A stretch of 64,000 bases of DNA, taken from Oscillospiraceae bacterium (GTDB taxonomy: Bacteria > Bacillota > Clostridia > Oscillospirales > Acutalibacteraceae). Below the pieces are notes generated by a model. The model made no database searches. It saw nothing but the letters and a program-made list of their open reading frames with translations, and was not told the origin of the DNA. This document shows positions 36,190 to 49,249 of the stretch, one piece after another; the first letter of the stretch is position 1, and each line of letters opens with the position of its first letter. Both the position numbers and the translations under genes were made by a program. Location of the stretch: positions 1-64,000 of the forward strand of contig SVPN01000002.1 in NCBI GenBank assembly GCA_015065805.1. The letters are read 5' to 3'.

Positions 36190-36921
36190 TTACAGCTCGC
36201 CTATGCCGGCGACAAAATAGAACAGCTGCGAGGCGTCGTTGAGATCCACCGACCCATCACCGGTGAGATCGGCATTGAGCAGCTGCTGATCCGTCAGCTC
36301 GGCAAGACCGTTGATGTAATAGAACAAGCGGGTCGCATCCGCTAAGTTCACATTGCCGTCGCCGTTGGTGTCACCGCGCATCGCAGGGGTGTTGTCCACC
36401 TCGGTCACGCGCACCGTGCCGTCCACCAACGTCAGCACCGCCGCGGTATCGTCACCGCCCGTGCTGTTCGTCTTGATCTCGGGAACGGTCACCACAATGG
36501 TGCTGTTCCCCGTTTCCTTGAGCAATTTGAAGGTCAGCGTGTAGATCGCACCGCCTGTGCGGTTGCCCGTTGCCGACGAGGTGGCGAACACGAAATTCGC
36601 CTTGCCCGCCGCAGGCGTGGAGAACGCCCACATAAACGAGCTGTCAAGGATGTCGGGGTTGACCGTCTCAAAATACGGGGTATCCCCATCCTCGCAGACC
36701 TGTTGCAGCTCCAGCACCGTCGGGTCATAGGTCAGAAAAATACGGCCGTTGACCATATAGTGATCGTCGGACACCGTAACGGGCACCTCGATCACATCGC
36801 CGATCTCACCCTTGACGGAACCGACCGTGATCGTCACCGCTTCCTCGGCAGATGCCGTGCAGGTCATAGCAAACAGCATCACAAGCGCCAGCAGGATGGC
36901 TGTCAATCGTTTCATATCCAT
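36190..36921 (-). CDS. Secreted cohesin-dockerin protein
   Basis: Signal peptide; VTITVGSVKGEIGDVIEVPVTVSDDHYMVNGRIFLTYDPTVLELQQV...GGAIYTLTFKLL (cohesin fold); C-terminal GDTNGDGNVNLADATRLFYYINGL / ADLTGDGSVDLNDASQLFYFVAG (dockerin). Confidence 0.85.
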   Translation of the reverse strand: MDMKRLTAILLALVMLFAMTCTASAEEAVTITVGSVKGEIGDVIEVPVTVSDDHYMVNGRIFLTYDPTVLELQQVCEDGDTPYFETVNPDILDSSFMWAFSTPAAGKANFVFATSSATGNRTGGAIYTLTFKLLKETGNSTIVVTVPEIKTNSTGGDDTAAVLTLVDGTVRVTEVDNTPAMRGDTNGDGNVNLADATRLFYYINGLAELTDQQLLNADLTGDGSVDLNDASQLFYFVAGIGEL

Positions 36922-37017
36922 CGCCTCCGTTTATAAAATAGGAGTATACAGTGTCAGTATACCATAAAGTTTCAGTCGTTGCAAGAGGACATTGTCACTT
37001 TTCACGTCGAGAGCCTT

Positions 37018-39329
<2,312 letters not shown>

Positions 39330-39333
<4 letters not shown>

Positions 39334-39932
39334 TTTGTCTTGTCTCCTTTATCCCTGACAATTCCCAAAAACACCCGTGCATACCCGTAAAAGCTGATCA
39401 ACAGCAACACACCGACCAGAACGGCGAGTGCCGCGAACAGCCACAACGGCATATTCCACGACCCGAAAAGTCCCACGGTCGGTGCCGGCGGAAACACCAC
39501 ATACAGCACCACCGTCAGATAAAACACGATCGTGTAGATCTTGCCGTACCACCGTGCCGCCTGCACCTCGGATCGCTTTCGGAGCAGCAACAGCATTGCG
39601 CCGACAGACTGCAGGGCTTCCTTGACAAAGCAAACGGCAAACAACGGCCAAAGTTGTTTCATTCGTACCGACAGGCACAGCATCACCGTCACCTGTGTCA
39701 GCTTATCCGCGGCAGGGTCCAGCACCTTGCCGAGCTCGGAAACCTGATTGCACGACCGCGCGATCAGACCGTCCAGCATATCCGTCAGTCCGGACAGCAC
39801 CAATACGCCGATTGCCCAGCAGACAAGTGACGGGTACTGCTCACTCTTTATATACAATATCGCGAAAACCGGTACCAATACAATGCGGAACAATGATAAC
39901 ACATTCGGTACCGTCCACGTCCACTTCACTTT
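39330..39932 (-). CDS. CDP-alcohol phosphatidyltransferase family (PgsA-like)
   Basis: TVPNVLSLFRIVLVPVFA; DMLDGLIARSCNQVSELGKVLDPAADK. Confidence 0.9.
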
Positions 39933-39948
39933 CATAACGACCCTTCTT

Positions 39949-40650
39949 TTATACAAACGGATTGATGTCCATAAACCATTTCAGCACGTGGCTCTGCTCC
40001 AGCTCGGTCATCGACAGCATACTGCCGTCGCCTGCCAGCGACACATACAGCTGCAATGCCGCGCACAGCACAAAGACCACCAGCACACCCTCCGCCAGAC
40101 CGAGCACACCGCCGAGGATGCCGTTGAGCTGTTTGATGACGGGGATATTCGAGAAGATCTTGTCCAGCAACGCTCCGAGCAGACGAACCACAAAGAACAG
40201 GATCAGAAACAGCACTAAAAACACGATGATCTGCAACAGTGCCGTGCAGACCGGTGCCACCACGCTGTCCATCACCGTGGGAACCAGCGAATCGTTTGAC
40301 TGCGCCGTTCCCGAGACGGTCTGCGCATTGTCGCCGAAGACCGTCAGCAGGTTTTGCAGGAAGTCGGGCAACGCTTCGGTGATCGCCTGAATCTGTTCGT
40401 TGAGCGTCTGTGCCGCATCGGCAACACCCTGCTGTACCTTTTCGGACACCGCAAGCTCCATACGGTCATGCAGGAAGGTATTATACAGCCAGGTCGCCAC
40501 GGGTGAGCTGATCAACGCCGCCGCGATCATCGATGCCGCAAAGCCCAGCAGGCGCACGATGGATTTGATGAAGCCGCGTTTGATGCCGACGATCAGAAAC
40601 ACGATCGCCAGCGCGACCGCTGAAATATCCAGAATAAGTGCCGTTGTCAT
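39949..40650 (-). CDS. CvpA-family membrane protein
   Basis: DISAVALAIVFLIVGIKRGFIKSIVRLLGFAASMIAAALIS. Confidence 0.8.
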   Translation of the reverse strand: MTTALILDISAVALAIVFLIVGIKRGFIKSIVRLLGFAASMIAAALISSPVATWLYNTFLHDRMELAVSEKVQQGVADAAQTLNEQIQAITEALPDFLQNLLTVFGDNAQTVSGTAQSNDSLVPTVMDSVVAPVCTALLQIIVFLVLFLILFFVVRLLGALLDKIFSNIPVIKQLNGILGGVLGLAEGVLVVFVLCAALQLYVSLAGDGSMLSMTELEQSHVLKWFMDINPFV

Positions 40651-40665
40651 TGTGTCATACCTCCG

Positions 40666-42117
40666 TCATTCTTCCTCTGTGGGTTCTTCCGTGGGTTCGT
40701 CCTCATAGGATTCGTCTTCGTAGGGTTCATCCTCATAGGTTTCATCTTCGTAGGTTTCGTCCTCGTAGGTTTCGTCCTCATAGGATTCATCCTCGTAGGG
40801 TTCATCCTCCGTCGGTGCGGAGGTTGTCGTGGTCGGCTCCGTGGTTGCGGCAGTCGCCACGGTCGTCGATGCCGTTGTCGGTGCCGTCGTTGCCACGGTT
40901 GTTGTCGTCGGAGCGGCTGTTGCCTGACTCTCCCACTCCGCTAAGGTCAGCTGAGTCAGTCCCAGCACCAGCGCTTTCCCTTCCACCGTTCCCGTCATCA
41001 GGCTGTCTGCCAGAACCGGTGCACGGTCGGTGATGCCTTTGCTTCCCAGCTCATAGAGATGTTCGTCCGACAGCACCAAAAAGCCTTTGTTTGTCGCGGC
41101 GATATCGCGGAATTCCCCTTCAAAGGTGCCTTCCACCTTCACATCTCCCGAGGACGCATACACCGTCACGGTGCCGCCGTCCTGCGAGCCGTACGGACGC
41201 GTCACCAGTGCCAGCTCATTGCCGCCCAGCGCAAAGCCGATCAGCTCCACATCGCTGTGCATCACCGCGCTGTCCAGCGAGCCCGTCGGGTTGACAAACC
41301 GCGTCTGCGAATTGCCGATCGCCGCCACCGTGCCGCTCTTCATATACTGCACACGGGAATACAGCACGCCGTCGGCGATGTATTGCGCGGGCTGTTCCTC
41401 CTTACCGCGCAGATCAAACACCATCACCGCCGATTGCATGGCGCCGTTTTGTGCGCGACATCCGACAACCGCCATCGTGTTGCCGTCACGCGAGAACGAC
41501 ACATCCATCACCAGCCACTCGGCACTGAGCCATTGATAGCGGCGGTTGCCCGAGCGGCTGTACACCGTCACCTCAGACACGTGGCTCTGCGACGAGTCGG
41601 TCACCACGGCGACATCGCCCTTGGCGCTGACCGCGCCCGTATAGATCTTGCCCGAAACCGTGTATTCGCCCTCGATCTGCGAACGGGTCTCCAAACGATA
41701 GCGATTGCCGCCCGTTTCCAAGATCAATACATATTTATCGGTGATGCGCAACATCGGCGACGCATACGCGCAGGTACGCCTGACCGATTCGCCGCCCGTC
41801 TGGTTATAATATTTCACGGCGGTGTCGGTCACCATCACCAAGTTGGCACCCGCCTCCTGCATATCAAACACGGTGTCGCCCGTCAAGGCAACCGGCCAGC
41901 TTCCGCCCGTGGTGCCGTCCACCAGATCGTCCACCCACGCCACAAAGCTGTCGGGTGCGATGCTTTTCCAGTTGAGCACCAGCGCATACAGCAACAGCAG
42001 TACCGCGCACAGAATCGCAAAACGGAGCAACAGCTTGAGACCGCCGCCCTTTTTCTTCTGCCGCCCGGTCGGTTCCTGCCCGGATCTGCCCGCATCTTTA
42101 TATGTCCTGCGTGACAT
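40666..42117 (-). CDS. DUF5711-like membrane-anchored protein with C-terminal Thr-rich and YEDE[STP] repeats
   Basis: Single TM, beta-propeller-like extracellular part, C-terminal YEDESYEDETYEDETYEDETYEDEPYEDESYEDEP. Confidence 0.75.
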   Translation of the reverse strand: MSRRTYKDAGRSGQEPTGRQKKKGGGLKLLLRFAILCAVLLLLYALVLNWKSIAPDSFVAWVDDLVDGTTGGSWPVALTGDTVFDMQEAGANLVMVTDTAVKYYNQTGGESVRRTCAYASPMLRITDKYVLILETGGNRYRLETRSQIEGEYTVSGKIYTGAVSAKGDVAVVTDSSQSHVSEVTVYSRSGNRRYQWLSAEWLVMDVSFSRDGNTMAVVGCRAQNGAMQSAVMVFDLRGKEEQPAQYIADGVLYSRVQYMKSGTVAAIGNSQTRFVNPTGSLDSAVMHSDVELIGFALGGNELALVTRPYGSQDGGTVTVYASSGDVKVEGTFEGEFRDIAATNKGFLVLSDEHLYELGSKGITDRAPVLADSLMTGTVEGKALVLGLTQLTLAEWESQATAAPTTTTVATTAPTTASTTVATAATTEPTTTTSAPTEDEPYEDESYEDETYEDETYEDETYEDEPYEDESYEDEPTEEPTEEE

Positions 42118-42865
42118 CCGCGTCACTCCTCTCATAATACACTTCCTGCAGATACAGCCCGCACGCCGGTGCCGTGACACCCGCGCGGTCGCGGTCGCAG
42201 GAGGCAAGAATGTCGGGGATCGCGTCGCTTGCGATGCGTCCCGTCGAAATATCCAGTAAGGTACCCACCATAATGCGTACCATATTATACAAAAATCCGT
42301 CTGCCGCCACAGAGAAGATGACCAGATCCCCTTCCCGTCTCACAGCGGCGTGCGACACGGTGCGCACCGTATCCTCCACACTGCTGCCGCTGGCACAAAA
42401 CGCGGCAAAATCGTGCGTGCCGAGGTAGTCCTTCGCCGCACGGTCCAGCAGCTCCGCATTTAGCGGGCGGTTGATATGCACCGCGTAGCCTTCGTAAAAC
42501 GGATGGCGGTGCTGTCCGTTGTAAAGGCGGTATTCGTAGCGTTTTCCGCGTGCATCGTAGCGCGGATGGAACTCCTGCGCGACCTCTTTGGCTTCGTACA
42601 CCGCCACATCGCGCGGCAACACGGCATTGAGCGCCTTGCACAGCTTGTCGCCGCGAAGCGGGGTGTCGGAATCCATCGCACAGCAGAACATATTCGCGTG
42701 AACCCCCGCATCGGTGCGGCTGCATCCCGTGATGCCGCTTCGCACGCCCGTGATGCGTTCCACCGCGTCCTGCAGGACTTCCTGCACCGTCACGGCATTC
42801 GGCTGTACCTGCCAGCCGTGATACCGCGTGCCGTCGTAGCGAAGCGTCAGCAATATGCGTGCCAT
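42098..42865 (-). CDS. truA: tRNA pseudouridine synthase A
   Basis: LTLRYDGTRYHGWQVQPNAVTVQEVLQDA...GCSRTDAGVHANMFC. Confidence 0.95.
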   Translation of the reverse strand: MARILLTLRYDGTRYHGWQVQPNAVTVQEVLQDAVERITGVRSGITGCSRTDAGVHANMFCCAMDSDTPLRGDKLCKALNAVLPRDVAVYEAKEVAQEFHPRYDARGKRYEYRLYNGQHRHPFYEGYAVHINRPLNAELLDRAAKDYLGTHDFAAFCASGSSVEDTVRTVSHAAVRREGDLVIFSVAADGFLYNMVRIMVGTLLDISTGRIASDAIPDILASCDRDRAGVTAPACGLYLQEVYYERSDADVTQDI

Positions 42866-43384
42866 AGGGGTTCACTCCTTTCGGGTATTCTTGCCTCCCT
42901 TGTTAAAAGGAGGGGGACAAGAGGTTGAGCATTGCACAAATTTGCGACACGGCTGATGTGTACCGCGGGCGGATACTATCCGCCCCTACATTGTGAATGT
43001 GCTGCTTTTAACAGGATGTTCAGCGGCGGGAGACAAGCCCCGCCCTACGGTGTTGCCGCGTGTTTGCGGTATACTGTCGCAGAGCCACAATCCTTGCCTC
43101 TCCCTTTGGGAGAGGTGGCATCGCCGCAAGGCGATGACGGAGAGGGCGTTGCCGCAAGATCGTGCGAGGCGGCACGGCACACAGGCCGTGGTCTACATGC
43201 ACACGGCAAACCTGCCGCTTAGAACCAATGTTGCAGGGGTCGGCGTCCTCGACGACCCGCGCGCCTGTAGGACGCGGTCGCGCGTTGCGGACATTTCCCC
43301 TGTCAGGGGAATCGCCTTTAACAAGGGGGACAAGGGTTTGGGGGTGCTTTCCGCCTCGTGTGCGCAACCATACAACGATCGGGT

Positions 43385-44203
43385 TTAAATCACATTGGGC
43401 AAAAACACATTCAGCACGATCATCCCCGCGATCAGCATCGCTGTCAGGACAAGCGCAACATAATCCCTTGCCGCCATACGGTAGGATTTCATACGTGTGC
43501 GACCCTCGCCGCCGTTGTAGCAACGGCATTCCATCGCCGTCGCTAACTCATAGGCGCGACGGAACGACGACGCAAACAGCGGGATCATAATGGGCATCAG
43601 CGCACGGATGCGCTGCATCAGGTTGCCGCTTTCTAAATCGGCACCGCGCGCTTTCTGCGCCGACATAATTTTATCGGTTTCCTCGATCAGCGTCGGGATA
43701 AACCGCAGTGCGATCGTCATCATCATCGCTAAATCGTGCACGGGCACGCGGATGAGCCTGAGCGGCTTCATCAGACGCTCCAGCGCATCGGTCAGCGTGG
43801 TCGGCTCGGTGGTGTAGGTGAGAAGCGAGCTTCCCACGATCAGGCACACAATGCGGCTTGCTAAAAACACCGCGTTGAAGATACCCTTTTTATAGACCGT
43901 TATGATCCACCACGAAAACAGCGGATCGCCTTCCTCACGCACATAAAACACGCTGAGCAACGCGGTGATCAGCACGATGGGAAGGATGGGCTTGATGCTT
44001 TTCCAAATGAGCGCAAACGGCAGGCGCGACAGCGCGACCGCCATCACCGAAAACGCCATCGCCAGCAAGAGTCCTGCCCACGTTTTAGGCACGAACACCG
44101 CCGCGATGAAGGCGATCGTCAGCACGATCTTCACACGCGGGTCCAAGCGGTGAAGAAGCGAATTACCGGGGAAAAACTGCCCGATGGTGATGTCCTTCAG
44201 CAT
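43385..44203 (-). CDS. ecfT: ECF transporter transmembrane component T
   Basis: QFFPGNSLLHRLDPRVKIVLTIAFIAAVF; ARGADLESGNLMQRIRALMPIMIPLFASSFRRAYELATAMECRCY. Confidence 0.92.
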   Translation of the reverse strand: MLKDITIGQFFPGNSLLHRLDPRVKIVLTIAFIAAVFVPKTWAGLLLAMAFSVMAVALSRLPFALIWKSIKPILPIVLITALLSVFYVREEGDPLFSWWIITVYKKGIFNAVFLASRIVCLIVGSSLLTYTTEPTTLTDALERLMKPLRLIRVPVHDLAMMMTIALRFIPTLIEETDKIMSAQKARGADLESGNLMQRIRALMPIMIPLFASSFRRAYELATAMECRCYNGGEGRTRMKSYRMAARDYVALVLTAMLIAGMIVLNVFLPNVI

Positions 44204-45063
44204 CCGGCGGCACCTCCTTTGATCAGAGGCAGTAACCGCCGCACCGCCTGCTCCACCGTGTAGGCATTCTCGCCGACGGCATATCCGCTATCGCGCAATT
44301 TCATAAAGATCTGTGTGACGGCAGGGACGGTCAGTCCCATCGCCTGCAATTCCTCGGCGCGGGAGAACACCTCGGCAGTCGGTGCCATCATCGCCACCTC
44401 GCCCTTGTTCATCACCAGCACCTTATCGGCGACCGCCGCCACATCCTCCATACTGTGGGATACCAGCAACACAGTCGTACCGTTTTCGCGGGCATAGCGC
44501 ACGATGCGGGACAGCAGCTGTTCCCTGCCGCGCGGATCAAGCCCCGCTGTCGGCTCATCGAGCACCAGCACCTCGGGCTCCATCGCCATCACGCCCGCGA
44601 TCGCGGCACGGCGCTTCTGTCCACCCGACAGATCAAACGGCGATACCTCTAACAGCTCCTCGCGGAGTCCCGCAAAGGTCGCGGCACGGCGCACACGGCG
44701 CTCGATCTCCTCCTCGGACAGTCCCATATTGCGTGGGCCGAACGCGATATCGCGGCGCACGGTCTCCTCAAACAGCTGATATTCGGGATATTGGAACACC
44801 ATCCCGACCCGAAAACGGATGTCGCGGATCTTTTTCGGGTTTTCCCAAATGTCCCTGCCATCCAGAAGCACCTGTCCGCTCATCGGAGTCAGCAGGCCGT
44901 TGAGCTGCTGCATCAGCGTCGATTTGCCCGAGCCCGTATGCCCGATCACGCCGACAATGTCCCCCTTCTCCACAGAAAAAGAAACATCCCTGAGTGCCGC
45001 CTTTTCGTAAGGGGTACCCGCCGAATACACATAATTCAGTTGTCGCACCTCAAGAATGGCCAT
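44197..45063 (-). CDS. ECF transporter ATPase A2
   Basis: Walker A GHTGSGKST; LSGGQKRRAAIAGVMAMEPEVLVLDEPTAGLDP. Confidence 0.92.
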   Translation of the reverse strand: MAILEVRQLNYVYSAGTPYEKAALRDVSFSVEKGDIVGVIGHTGSGKSTLMQQLNGLLTPMSGQVLLDGRDIWENPKKIRDIRFRVGMVFQYPEYQLFEETVRRDIAFGPRNMGLSEEEIERRVRRAATFAGLREELLEVSPFDLSGGQKRRAAIAGVMAMEPEVLVLDEPTAGLDPRGREQLLSRIVRYARENGTTVLLVSHSMEDVAAVADKVLVMNKGEVAMMAPTAEVFSRAEELQAMGLTVPAVTQIFMKLRDSGYAVGENAYTVEQAVRRLLPLIKGGAAGC

Positions 45064-45913
45064 GCTGTGCCTCCAGTAATGTTATCAATGCATCCACACA
45101 TTCCTCAACGGTCAGGACATCGGTCGCGACCTCGATACCGTGCTTGTGCAGTTCATAGCAAAGCTCCGTTGCCTGCGGCACATCCAATGCCGCCTCGCGC
45201 AGGGTCGATACGCGCGAAAACACCTCACGCGGGGTGCCGTCGAGCATCACCTTGCCGCCCTCCATCACCACCACGCGGTCGGCTGTCGCCGCCTCCTCCA
45301 TATAGTGGGTGATCAGCATCACCGTCATCCCGTGTTCACGGCAAAGGCGGTGCACCGTCTGCATCACTTCTTTTCGTCCCGACGGGTCAAGCATCGCCGT
45401 CGGCTCATCGAGCACCAGCACATCGGGTCTCATCGCCAGCACGCCCGCAATGGCAACGCGCTGCTTTTGTCCGCCCGACAGCTTGTGCGCCGCGTGGTGA
45501 CGGTAGTCGTACATCCCGACCGCCTTGAGCGCTTCATCCACACGGATGCGAATCTCGTGGGGCTCAACCCCCAAATTTTCGGGGCCGAACGCCACATCCT
45601 CCTCCACCACCGTGGATACTAACTGGTTGTCGGGGTTCTGCAGAACCATACCGACCGTGCGGCGGATCTGCGGAATGAGGCTTTCGTCGGCGGTGTCCAT
45701 CTCTTCCACCAGCACCCTGCCGCCCGTGGGCAACAGCAGCGCATTGAATTGCTTTGCCAGTGTCGATTTGCCGCAGCCGTTGTGTCCCAACAGTGCCGTG
45801 AAGCTGCCGCGCGTGACGGTGAGCTCCACGCCGCAGAGCGCCTTGACGGGCTCGGCATCCCCGCTGTTGTATTCAAATGTTACCTGCTCTGCCTGCAGGA
45901 TCGCTTCAGACAT
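45050..45913 (-). CDS. ECF transporter ATPase A1
   Basis: GHNGCGKSTLAKQFNALLLP; LSGGQKQRVAIAGVLAMRPDVLVLDEPTAMLDP. Confidence 0.92.
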   Translation of the reverse strand: MSEAILQAEQVTFEYNSGDAEPVKALCGVELTVTRGSFTALLGHNGCGKSTLAKQFNALLLPTGGRVLVEEMDTADESLIPQIRRTVGMVLQNPDNQLVSTVVEEDVAFGPENLGVEPHEIRIRVDEALKAVGMYDYRHHAAHKLSGGQKQRVAIAGVLAMRPDVLVLDEPTAMLDPSGRKEVMQTVHRLCREHGMTVMLITHYMEEAATADRVVVMEGGKVMLDGTPREVFSRVSTLREAALDVPQATELCYELHKHGIEVATDVLTVEECVDALITLLEAQHGHS

Positions 45914-45927
45914 ATTGTTCACCTCGG

Positions 45928-46785
45928 TTACTTGCCCTTCCACACGGCGGTCGAACCGCAGGGAAGCACCAGTCCGCTCTGCGTCACAGGCAGACCGATC
46001 TCGTCCGCCGTCACGGTGCCGCCCTGTATCAGACTGCCTAAAATATAGTGCATCACCGACGGGGACAATCCCGCCGTATAGGAATTGATCACCACGAACA
46101 GCGGATCGTCGGACAACAGCTTGACGCATTCCGCCACAAAATCATAGATCTGCTCTTCTAACTTCCACACCTCGCCGCCGGGGCCTCTGCCGTAGGACGG
46201 CGGATCCATCAGGATCGCGTCATAGGTATTGCCGCGGCGTTGCTCACGGGCAACGAATTTGCCGCAATCGTCCACCAACCAGCGGATGGGCTTGTCGGCA
46301 AGTCCCGACGCGGTGACATTCTCGCGTCCCCACGTCACCATACCCTTGGACGCATCGACGTGCGTGACCGATGCGCCTGCCTTCGCACAGGCAAGGGTCG
46401 CGCCGCCCGTGTAGCCGAACAGATTCAGCACGCGGATGGGTCTGCCCGCCTGACGGATCATCTCGCCCATCATATCCCAGTTGACCGCCTGCTCGGGGAA
46501 CAGTCCCGTGTGCTTGAAGCCCATCGGCTTCAGGCGAAAGCGCAGGGTATCGTAGCCGATCTCCCACACATCGGGGATCGGACGGTAGGTTTCCCACTGC
46601 CCGCCGCCCGATTTCGAGCGATGATAGCGCGCGTGCGCTTTTTTCCACAGCGGATGCACGCGGGGTGTATTCCACACGATCTGCGGATCGGGACGGATGA
46701 GGAGAATGTCTCCCCAGCGTTCCAGACGCTCCCCGCCCGAAGCATCGAGCAATTCATAGTCTTTCCAGTTTTCCGTAAACCTCAT
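45928..46785 (-). CDS. Class I SAM-dependent methyltransferase (RlmI/RlmK-like)
   Basis: VLNLFGYTGGATLACAKAGASVTHVDASKGMVTWGRENV; DAILMDPPSYGRGPGGEVWK. Confidence 0.85.
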   Translation of the reverse strand: MRFTENWKDYELLDASGGERLERWGDILLIRPDPQIVWNTPRVHPLWKKAHARYHRSKSGGGQWETYRPIPDVWEIGYDTLRFRLKPMGFKHTGLFPEQAVNWDMMGEMIRQAGRPIRVLNLFGYTGGATLACAKAGASVTHVDASKGMVTWGRENVTASGLADKPIRWLVDDCGKFVAREQRRGNTYDAILMDPPSYGRGPGGEVWKLEEQIYDFVAECVKLLSDDPLFVVINSYTAGLSPSVMHYILGSLIQGGTVTADEIGLPVTQSGLVLPCGSTAVWKGK

Positions 46786-46800
46786 GATGGTGTCTCCTGA

Positions 46801-47829
46801 TTAAAACATACTCTGCTGACCGTCCATCGGGACGCCCAGATGCTGATACGCCGCGGGAAGCACCACGCGTCCGCGCGGTGTGCGGCTCAAAAAGCCGATC
46901 TGCATCAGATACGGCTCATACACATCCTCGATGGTGACCGCTTCCTCGCCGATCATCGCGGCGAGCGTTTCCAGTCCGACGGGACCGCCGCGGTAATGCT
47001 CAATCATCGCTAACAGCATCCGTCTGTCCACCATATCCAGTCCGAGCTCGTCGATGTCCATCCGCGACAGCGCAATGCGCGCCGCCTGCTCGTCGATCTC
47101 GCCGCCCGTCAGCACCAGCGCAAAGTCGCGCACACGCTTCAACAGGCGGTTGGCGATACGCGGTGTGCCGCGCGAACGCGACGCGATCTCCAGCGAGCCG
47201 TCCTCGGTGCAGGGGACACCCAGAATACGCGCCGAGCGACGCACGATCTGCCCGAGCTCCTCGGGGGTGTACAGCTCCAGCCGCATCAGCATACCGAAAC
47301 GGTCGCGAAGCGGTGCGGACAGCTGTCCTGCACGGGTGGTCGCGCCGATCAGGGTGAATTTCTGAAGCGGCAGGTGGATACTCATCGCGCCCTGTCCCTT
47401 GCCGTTCATAATATCGATGGCAAAGTCCTCCATCGCAGGGTAAAGGATCTCCTCCACCGTGCGCGGCATACGGTGGATCTCGTCGATGAACAGCACATCG
47501 CCCTCGTCCATATTGGTCAGCAATGCCGCCAGATCCCCCGGGCGCTCCAGCGCGGGTCCCGAGGTGATACGGAAGTTGACACCAAGCTCATTGGCGATGA
47601 TCGCCGCAAGCGTCGTTTTGCCCAGGCCGGGAGGGCCGTACAGCAGCACGTGATCCAACGCTTCCGAGCGGATCTTCGCCGCTTCAATAAACACCTTTAA
47701 ATTTTCTTTTACCTTTTCCTGACCGATGTATTCGTCTAAGCTTCGCGGGCGAAGCGGGTTGTCCCCGTCGTCCTCAGGCAGGGATTCCATCGACACCAGG
47801 CGATTTTCAAAATCCATTTCGTCAATCAT
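46801..47829 (-). CDS. ruvB: Holliday junction branch migration helicase RuvB
   Basis: [48 protein letters not shown]. Confidence 0.96.
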   Translation of the reverse strand: MIDEMDFENRLVSMESLPEDDGDNPLRPRSLDEYIGQEKVKENLKVFIEAAKIRSEALDHVLLYGPPGLGKTTLAAIIANELGVNFRITSGPALERPGDLAALLTNMDEGDVLFIDEIHRMPRTVEEILYPAMEDFAIDIMNGKGQGAMSIHLPLQKFTLIGATTRAGQLSAPLRDRFGMLMRLELYTPEELGQIVRRSARILGVPCTEDGSLEIASRSRGTPRIANRLLKRVRDFALVLTGGEIDEQAARIALSRMDIDELGLDMVDRRMLLAMIEHYRGGPVGLETLAAMIGEEAVTIEDVYEPYLMQIGFLSRTPRGRVVLPAAYQHLGVPMDGQQSMF

Positions 47830-47951
47830 ACAAACGCCTCCTTTGAAGCCTTCTCCTTGTGGAGAAGGCGGACAACCCGAAGGACTGTCCGTTTGAGTCT
47901 TGTCCCCCTTGTTAAAGGGAGGCAAGGATGCGCAACATTTCCGCTTGTAAA

Positions 47952-48551
47952 TTACCGCTTCGCGAGCAGCTTGAGTGCCTGGCGCACCAGCTCTTCCACA
48001 CTCATCGTTTCATCTAACTTGCCGACTGCCGCCGCGGCTTCACTCTGCGAGAAGCCGAGCACACCGAGTGCCTTGACCGCTTCGGCGGCGTTGCCGAAGC
48101 CGACCGCATTGCCCGTGGGCAATTCCGCAACACCGACCGACGAGGTCAGTGCGGCAACCTTATCCTTCATTTCCAGTACGATGCGCTGGGCAAGCTTCGG
48201 GCCGACACCCTGCGCACGGGTGAACGCCTTGTGATCGCCCGACGCGGCGGCAAGTGCCACCTGATCGGGTGACAGCTCCGACAGCACCGCGATCGCCGCC
48301 TTCGGCCCGACGCCCGTGACGGTGAGCAGTTGCTTGAAGCATTCCAGCTCCTTATGCTCGGCAAAGCCGAACAGCTCAATGGCATCCTCGCGCACATCCA
48401 TCATCGTGAACAGCATCGCCTCCGTACCGAGCTTGGGCAGACGGCGGGCGGTGTTCATTGTGATGCGGCATTTGAAGCCGACACCGCCGCAGCAGATCAC
48501 CGCCACGTTCGGTTCCAGATGGATGAGCTCTCCTTTGACACTGTATAACAT
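47952..48551 (-). CDS. ruvA: Holliday junction protein RuvA
   Basis: [60 protein letters not shown]. Confidence 0.95.
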   Translation of the reverse strand: MLYSVKGELIHLEPNVAVICCGGVGFKCRITMNTARRLPKLGTEAMLFTMMDVREDAIELFGFAEHKELECFKQLLTVTGVGPKAAIAVLSELSPDQVALAAASGDHKAFTRAQGVGPKLAQRIVLEMKDKVAALTSSVGVAELPTGNAVGFGNAAEAVKALGVLGFSQSEAAAAVGKLDETMSVEELVRQALKLLAKR

Positions 48552-48555
48552 ACGG

Positions 48556-49059
48556 TTACTCCTTGTTCATCAACTGTTGTTTGATCGCCGATGCGCCGCT
48601 CTGTGCGTGACAGATGGCGATGGCAAGCGCATCCGCCGTATCGTCGGGTCGGGGTACCTCTTTGAGACGGAGCAGGCGGCGGGTCATCTCCATCACCTGC
48701 GGCTTTTCCGCCTTGCCGTAGCCCGTGACCGCCGATTTCACCTGAAGCGGTGTGTATTCAAACGCCGCCACGCCCGCCTGCTCCGCGGCAAGCAGGATCA
48801 CCCCGCGTGCCTCACACACCTGCACGGCGGTGGTTTTGTTGCTGGTGAAATACAGCTTTTCGATTGCCAGTGCATCGGGCCTGACCTTTTCTAAAACGGT
48901 GACCGTGTCGCGGTAGATCTGCAACAGGCGGTTGTTGAACGGCGTGTGCGCCTCGGTCGTGATCGCGCCGAAGCACAGCGGCTGATACCGCCCGCGCTCG
49001 TAGCGGATCGCACCCCAACCGATGATCGCATAGCCGGGATCGACCCCTAAAATCACCAC
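48556..49059 (-). CDS. ruvC: Holliday junction resolvase RuvC
   Basis: VVILGVDPGYAIIGWGAI; DALAIEKLYFTSNKTTAVQVCEARGVILLAAEQ; GTG start with AAGGAGG. Confidence 0.95.
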   Translation of the reverse strand: MVILGVDPGYAIIGWGAIRYERGRYQPLCFGAITTEAHTPFNNRLLQIYRDTVTVLEKVRPDALAIEKLYFTSNKTTAVQVCEARGVILLAAEQAGVAAFEYTPLQVKSAVTGYGKAEKPQVMEMTRRLLRLKEVPRPDDTADALAIAICHAQSGASAIKQQLMNKE

Positions 49060-49249
49060 GCGCCGTCCCTCCTTTTCCCTAAAAAGCAATATGTACCGAT
49101 TATCCATTTTATCATAGCACAATTTCACCCAAAACGCAATGTCTGTGCAGGATTTCTATTTAAATATTTTATTAATAAAAAATTTTCCCATTATAGGCTG
49201 TTTTTTTGCAAAAATCGCGGTATAATGGGAGACATGGGAGGTGACGGAG

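Noticed and set aside
40684-40812. CRISPR or satellite array
   Set aside because: In-frame 15-nt repeat inside a long ORF; explained as a pentapeptide repeat.
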